Source: Siniperca chuatsi
Lineage: Eukaryota; Chordata; Actinopteri; Centrarchiformes; Sinipercidae
Direction of reading: 5' to 3'
NCBI RefSeq assembly: GCF_020085105.1
Contig: NC_058046.1
Coordinates: forward strand, 29,813,175 to 29,877,174
DNA length: 64,000 bases
Positions 59,036 through 64,000 of the stretch are shown here, piece after piece (position 1 is the first letter of the stretch; every line of letters starts with the position of its first letter). The notes under the pieces were generated by a model, which had not been told where the DNA came from, did not search any database, and was given only the letters and a program-made list of their open reading frames with translations. The position numbers and the translations under genes are program-made.

Positions 59036-59330
59036 CTGCAGAACCAGTTTTACCTGGATAGTGACAGTATAGAGTTACAGGGAAGGTGGGGGGAAAGAGG
59101 AGGGGATGACACGTAGCATACTGCCTCCGACCCGCCGCAGCCTGCCCAGACAGACGACACGCACTCCATCCGGTGAGCCACCGGCGCACCTCTGCAGAAC
59201 CAGTTTTATCTGGATGGTGACAGTAGAGGGTGACAGAGAAGGCGGGGGGTGAGACGCAGAAAACTGCCTCGGACCCGCCGCCGCTGCCATCACCCTGCCC
59301 AGAACAAAATTCCCAGTGATGTAAGAGAGT
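59036..59330. repeat. GC-rich 156-bp tandem duplication
   Basis: CTGCAGAACCAGTTTTA with CTGGATGGTGACAGTA-type sequence starts at 59036 and again at 59192. Both copies run on to ACTGCCTC-GACCCGCCGC and CCTGCCC. The second copy is shortened in the middle. The block is much more GC-rich than its surroundings. A minus-strand open frame (59357-59010) crosses it, but I see no domain. Confidence 0.8.
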
Positions 59331-59339
59331 ATGATCAGC

Positions 59340-60890
59340 AGCGCTGGGATTTCGCAAGTTAAAAATTCAACCTACCAAAACATCTGAATTTCACTTCCTC
59401 GTTCATATAGTCCACATGCGAGTCCTTCAAACCTGCCGCACTGGCAGCAACAAACAATACGCAACACGCAGAAGTGTCATCACCGAGTGTCATTCATCAT
59501 GTTACTGTTTTCTTGTTTTACTTCCCTCAGGTGACTAAATACTGCTTCAAAGAATTTTACACACCAACAAGAAAAAGGGAAGGAACTAGTGAATAACTTG
59601 TTATAATAAGCAGGGGAAACGTTATGTATACCTCAAAATGAAGTGTTTAATTATAACATATGAGACACAACATTAGCAAATCAAGACGTATGGAAACCAA
59701 CAAAAGGCAGACGTAAAGAAAAAAACGTAAGACGACAAGTCAAAATGTAACTGGATACATCAGTAAATAAAATAGTTTATCGTCAGTTGATAAAATATAT
59801 TATATATACTATATATGTACTTTTGGGGGGTCTTGGCACACATCCTGAAAAGTTTGTTACAAATAAACAGAAACACATCAAATTGCATTGTATAAGGCGA
59901 GTTGGGCAGATACAAGTTAAACATTTTTGGAAACAAGATGCCCAGAAAAAGATCTCATGTACTGTGTTTAACTTGCCACAGAAACTGTATAACAAGGGTA
60001 AATATCAGTCACAATGGATTTCTATGGTTAAAACATTCTTTATGAATGTGAGTAATTATATTTATGGTACCATCCTGGAGATATCAATCCAGATCAAAAT
60101 ACATAAAATTTCACATTGACATCAGACTTTAAGTTATGGATCTTCAGTATCGAAATGGAGTTAATGATAGGCCTACCTAACTGCAGCGTTCAGCAGTTAT
60201 GGTTAACCAGTTTTTTCAGTATTGTTCACTGGGGGGCAGCATTTTACAGGTGTGGTGGAAACGCAGGACTGTAAGTTTTCAATATGTTTTGTTTGTTTAG
60301 TTATTTTAATTCATTAAAAGAAAGAATTAAGAAAATAATTAGAATTGATTCATAAAACTATTTGTTTTAGGATTGTATCAGAGGGTAGATGTAACTTTTC
60401 CCATTAGTACATGGGGGCCAAGAGAGGTACAGCAGGTTATGTTAACACTCATTTGGCAAAAACGAATCTTATATACAAATGAATGCTGTGTTACACAAGA
60501 GGTGTGTTATTCACACATGATTAACAGTTGGCCTGGTTCATTTATGGTTGAATGAAAGTGCTGTTATTTCTCAAACACAAATAACATGTAGCCAGTTATA
60601 CTGTATTAGATGCTATATACTACATAATACACTTTCTCATTGGCGTGACATTTGTCAGGAAACACTTTGATGCCCACTGATGTCCAACAAAAGCCAGTGA
60701 AAGACTTTATGGCGTGCGCCAAACCCTGCCATAATTTTAATTCAAAATAATTTTTAATGAAACACGTTTGTGATCTGATTAACAACCAATACACTCTTGC
60801 CAGGACTTGCACCTGGAATCTTGGACTGGAGGTGTTTCTTACAGCAGTTGACATTGTAGGCACTTGTAGCCATTCCAAACAGAAAGTGGG
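59340..60890. other. Intergenic, nothing recognised
   Basis: No supported gene; short frames only. Confidence 0.4.
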
Positions 60891-61345
60891 GATAACTCAG
60901 CAATGCTTTGGCTGATCAGCCTTAAACTGCATGTGGTTACTGAAGGACCACTCCTGATCACACCCATGTGACATAGTTATGGTGCCACCTACATTCAAAG
61001 AGGTATATTGCATTTTAACTTCTCCTGTGATGTCTTAGCAATACACTGAAGCTTCACAAAACGTACTGTTCCAAAAGAGATAGTGTTGTTGCCAAACAGG
61101 AAGTAAAGCCTTATGTCTGCAGCAATTGGTGTATTGGCTTGAGTTTCATAAGTAAACTGTAGCATTAGCCAAAAAGAATAAAGCAGGACACCGCAGGGAG
61201 TTGAACCCCATCTCACTCGAGACTGCACTCCATTGGGTCCTCAGTGATACACCCGCCAAGTGTGAAGTCGATTGGATTAACGGTTGTCCCGAAAATCAAA
61301 GGATTGACATACAGAAAGAAATACAGACATTCCTTCCTTTATAGT
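60890..61345. repeat. Probable interspersed repeat
   Basis: The words GTGTGAAGTCGATTGGATTA, ACGGTTGTC and GACATACAGAAAGAAATACA resemble the end of a common fish repeat that closes with CAGACAGACAGATTCC-type sequence. Limits are approximate. Confidence 0.35.
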
Positions 61346-62986
61346 TAGATAACTGCAGGTTGTTAAAACTTTTTTTATTTTTAGAGGGAATTGTTTTTTG
61401 GGTTTTTTTTTTGCTTAGCCTTGCTGAACTAATCTGTCTAAATTTAGGTGTGTTAGTCATAACCTGCCACTTTCAAAGGAGAGATAATTGCATGATTATG
61501 TTCCAACACCTTGTACTTTATGTTAGATCAAGGTGACAAGTATCATTACTGTATGTTAGTTTGTGCTTGCTTTGATGAGTAAAATAGATTAGTTCATCAA
61601 CACTATAGGATTAATCAAAGTAATAAAATTATTAAGAATATTTACATTTGTTAAAATAATAGTTACATTTAAGTAACTACCGAATATTTACCAATGTGCA
61701 TGTTTGATCATTTGCATATTTATTTATTTACTTATCATTCCTTTATTGTATTGTGTTTGCCCATTATTAGGCAACAAGTGGCACTTTTGTGTTTTTTATG
61801 TGAAACATTGTATACAGTACCTCGTGGAATAAAGTCTAAAAAGTCCTCAGAAGAAACCAGGACAATCACAAAGGTCCATAGAGAAATATATCTCAGGTTT
61901 ATTAATAACTTTCTTCATCTTCAAAACTAATTAAGACAGAAATTATAAAACACCTTGTTTCTCCGTTGTGTGGGGGTACTCAAACATGTACAAAAAATAA
62001 CCAAAAACAGTCCTTTGAAATTAGTGTTTGTGTGTGTTTGTCAAAAATAATTCAGGAATGAGCAAAATATTTTCTTCCAGTAGTCATTAAAAGACAGTGA
62101 AGGCAACAGAACGGTGAGTCAGTGAGTTCCATAAGCTTAAAAAAAATTAAAAAAGCAGTGTCATGTTAAGGAGTCAGTGAAGAAGTGATTATGAAATCCT
62201 GGCCAGTAACAGTATTGCGACAGAGGTACTAAGCTAGCAACTTTGGCCAATTTCTAGCTTTTGGGAAAATACTGCTTTCCTTGCTAAAGTGCTTCTATTT
62301 TAAGTCACAGAAGACAGTCAGAAGATTTATTTACTTCCAATATGGAGAACAATGGGTAGTTCTTGTTTAAACGACATAAACAGAAACATTTCTCAGAAGT
62401 AGAGCTGCTGTATAGAGAAGAAACCCTTTTGGTTGAGTTAAACATCAGAACATTTCAAAATAAAGCTATCTTCATCACATATCACTAGCTTTTACTCAGA
62501 TTTTCTCATAAAGGTCTTCTTTTGATAGTCTTTCTCAAAAGATTAAACATGTTGCTGGTGTTTTTTGTTCATATTCTAAGATAAATGGGTATCTACTGAA
62601 CTGGATAACTTTTTTAAAAGATAAAAAATATGACTGTTTTGTCAGCATTTTACAACAATATATCCCATGATTGTTATCCAATGCCAGCCCCATTTGTGAC
62701 CTCATACATTTCTCAATAACTGAGTCACAAACCGTTTTCTACACACACCTGTCAAAAGTCAAAACAGCAGCAGATTGTATCTTCAAAGGTATTTTCATGA
62801 GCTCACAGATGTCCACAGTCTGCCTGAAATTATGCAATGTTTCCCCTGAGGATAAACCAATGTTTAAATTCAATATTTCCACAGACTGCACCAGCCACTA
62901 GCCACAGCCTCCCCATAGATAGTGGAAATGTTGGATTTAAACTTTGGTTTGCTCCCAGCAGGCAAACATTTTATCACTTGGGGTTA
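61346..62986. other. Intergenic, nothing recognised
   Basis: AT-rich, no supported gene. Confidence 0.4.
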
Positions 62987-63331
62987 GGGCTGCACGATAT
63001 GGTAAAAAAAAAATGATATTGCGATTATTCTGACAGATATTAAGATTATGAGATAAATCAATAAATCACGATTAGTGGGAATGATCATTTCTGTATCACA
63101 ATTTTAATTTTCACTGAGAAAACTATTAAAATCATGATGATGTGACGTTTGCTGAGGTCTGTACCAAACAATCATGTTTTCTTACACCTGAAGATTTGTA
63201 GGCCAGGGCAGCAATACAGTACTTCATTATAATGCTGTTGTCACACCTTTTACCTTTATCAAAAAATTGCAGCTTCTGAGATTTGGATATTGCACTTGGC
63301 CATATTGTGATCAATTGTGCAGCCCTACTTG
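62987..63331. mobile_element. Short element with GGGCTGCACGATAT inverted ends
   Basis: Left end TAGGGCTGCACGATATGG; right end reads CCATATTGTGATCAATTG then TGCAGCCCTA. The interior has GTTTTCTTACACCTGAAGAT and CATTATAATGCTGTTG words known from this widespread teleost MITE. No coding frame. Confidence 0.75.
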
Positions 63332-64000
63332 GGGGAGACAGTGAACATGAAACCTGCTGCTGAAGGTTTTGACTTTTCCCCTACAATTTACGTTGGGATC
63401 ACTATGTGACCAAATCACAGAGCTACATACGGAGTGCTGAGGTCACAAATGGGGCTAGCTGTTAACATGCTGTGAAAGTCTCGTGGAAACTGTAGTTTTT
63501 GAATGCTCACAACATAGATGTTCTTCTATCTAAAATTATGTGGTGCTCAAGCTTTACTATCCCCTCTATAGTAAACTTAGTTGCAGGGACTTCAGCTCTC
63601 GATGTTAGCTAGCTAGCTTAGCTGATGTACCAATTTCAAACTAGTTTTAGTAACTTATATTTGTTTAGGTAAGCTAGACTCCTGACCTTCAAAAATCAGT
63701 TTTAGTGACTTAATTAATAGACAAAGAGTTATCACCTGCGAAAAACCACCAAGTGACACTGTGAGCAATAGTTGAATGAAAAGAATTACATTTTTTTTAA
63801 ATTTTTACATTGGGTTTGGTTTGGTTTTACTGTCATAAAACGATGTACACAGAACAATTTGTCCAAATATTAACCAAAAAACCCAATTATTAGGTCACAA
63901 AATAGTTAACTAGTAAAACAGCATGAATATCCCAAATACCAGTGCATAAAATGGGAATTTTTGTTTTTATTTATATTTACGTCTTTGCCATCATGTAGCC
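63332..64000. other. Intergenic, nothing recognised
   Basis: No supported gene; contains AGCTAGCTAGCTTAGCT near 63608-63625. Confidence 0.4.

Noticed and set aside
60780-60870. GCCAGGACTTGCACCTGGAAT, tRNA T-arm-like in reverse
   Set aside because: No matching acceptor stem, D-arm or anticodon arm could be folded around it.
1-64000. CRISPR arrays, operons, phage or virus genes, rRNA or tRNA clusters
   Set aside because: None seen; all reverse transcriptases present belong to non-LTR retrotransposons and no LTR or envelope-like frame was found.

Overview
The window looks like nuclear DNA of a teleost fish, probably a percomorph (the lineage is my inference). Genes are split by introns, GT...AG junctions and TATA/poly(A) signals are vertebrate-like, AT content is high, and the repeats are typical of fish: Rex3, RTE, L2 and Rex1-type LINEs, short elements with inverted ends, and (GT)n, (AT)n and (GATA)n tracts. 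I saw nothing bacterial, viral or CRISPR-like.

Layout: 1-4938 is a 2.65-kb direct tandem duplication without a gene. 5930-18538 is a graveyard of LINEs: a frameshifted and internally deleted LINE with a restriction-like endonuclease (5930-8520), an RTE-type LINE on the minus strand (8535-13434) split by an L2-type LINE (9171-11494), a 1.66-kb tandem duplication of the RTE 5' part plus flank (12253-15566), and a Rex3 element (15567-18527) inside an 11-bp target-site duplication. 18539-24000 holds dispersed repeats and no confident gene.

The gene part lies at about 24-53 kb and every gene is on the minus strand. From right to left these are il1b (interleukin-1 beta; noncoding exon 1 plus four coding exons, 251 aa), ckap2l (spindle and midbody protein, nine coding exons, 770 aa), and a small three-coding-exon gene that I assemble here as a second IL-1-family cytokine without a pro-region (about 142 aa). 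ckap2l next to il1b in the same orientation is also the human 2q13-14 order, which supports both names. il1b carries a compact TATA/kappaB/PU.1-type promoter and an AU-rich 3'UTR. ckap2l carries CCAAT, CHR-like and E2F-like promoter elements and a KEN box, as expected for a cell-cycle gene.

Two consecutive ckap2l exons were copied to a site about 8.5 kb beyond the ckap2l stop codon (28.5-31.2 kb). That copy has lost a splice acceptor and gained an L2 tail and an 881-bp TTAA-flanked transposon. The intact gene still shows both empty sites, so the order of events can be read. 53-64 kb is intergenic: microsatellites, short inverted-end elements, a LINE tail and a GC-rich 156-bp tandem duplication.

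The most notable item is the second IL-1-family gene. Its intron phases match those of il1b, but its reading frame stops at a TAG just before the expected last beta strand. The near-perfect 80-bp palindrome in an il1b intron is the other item worth following.
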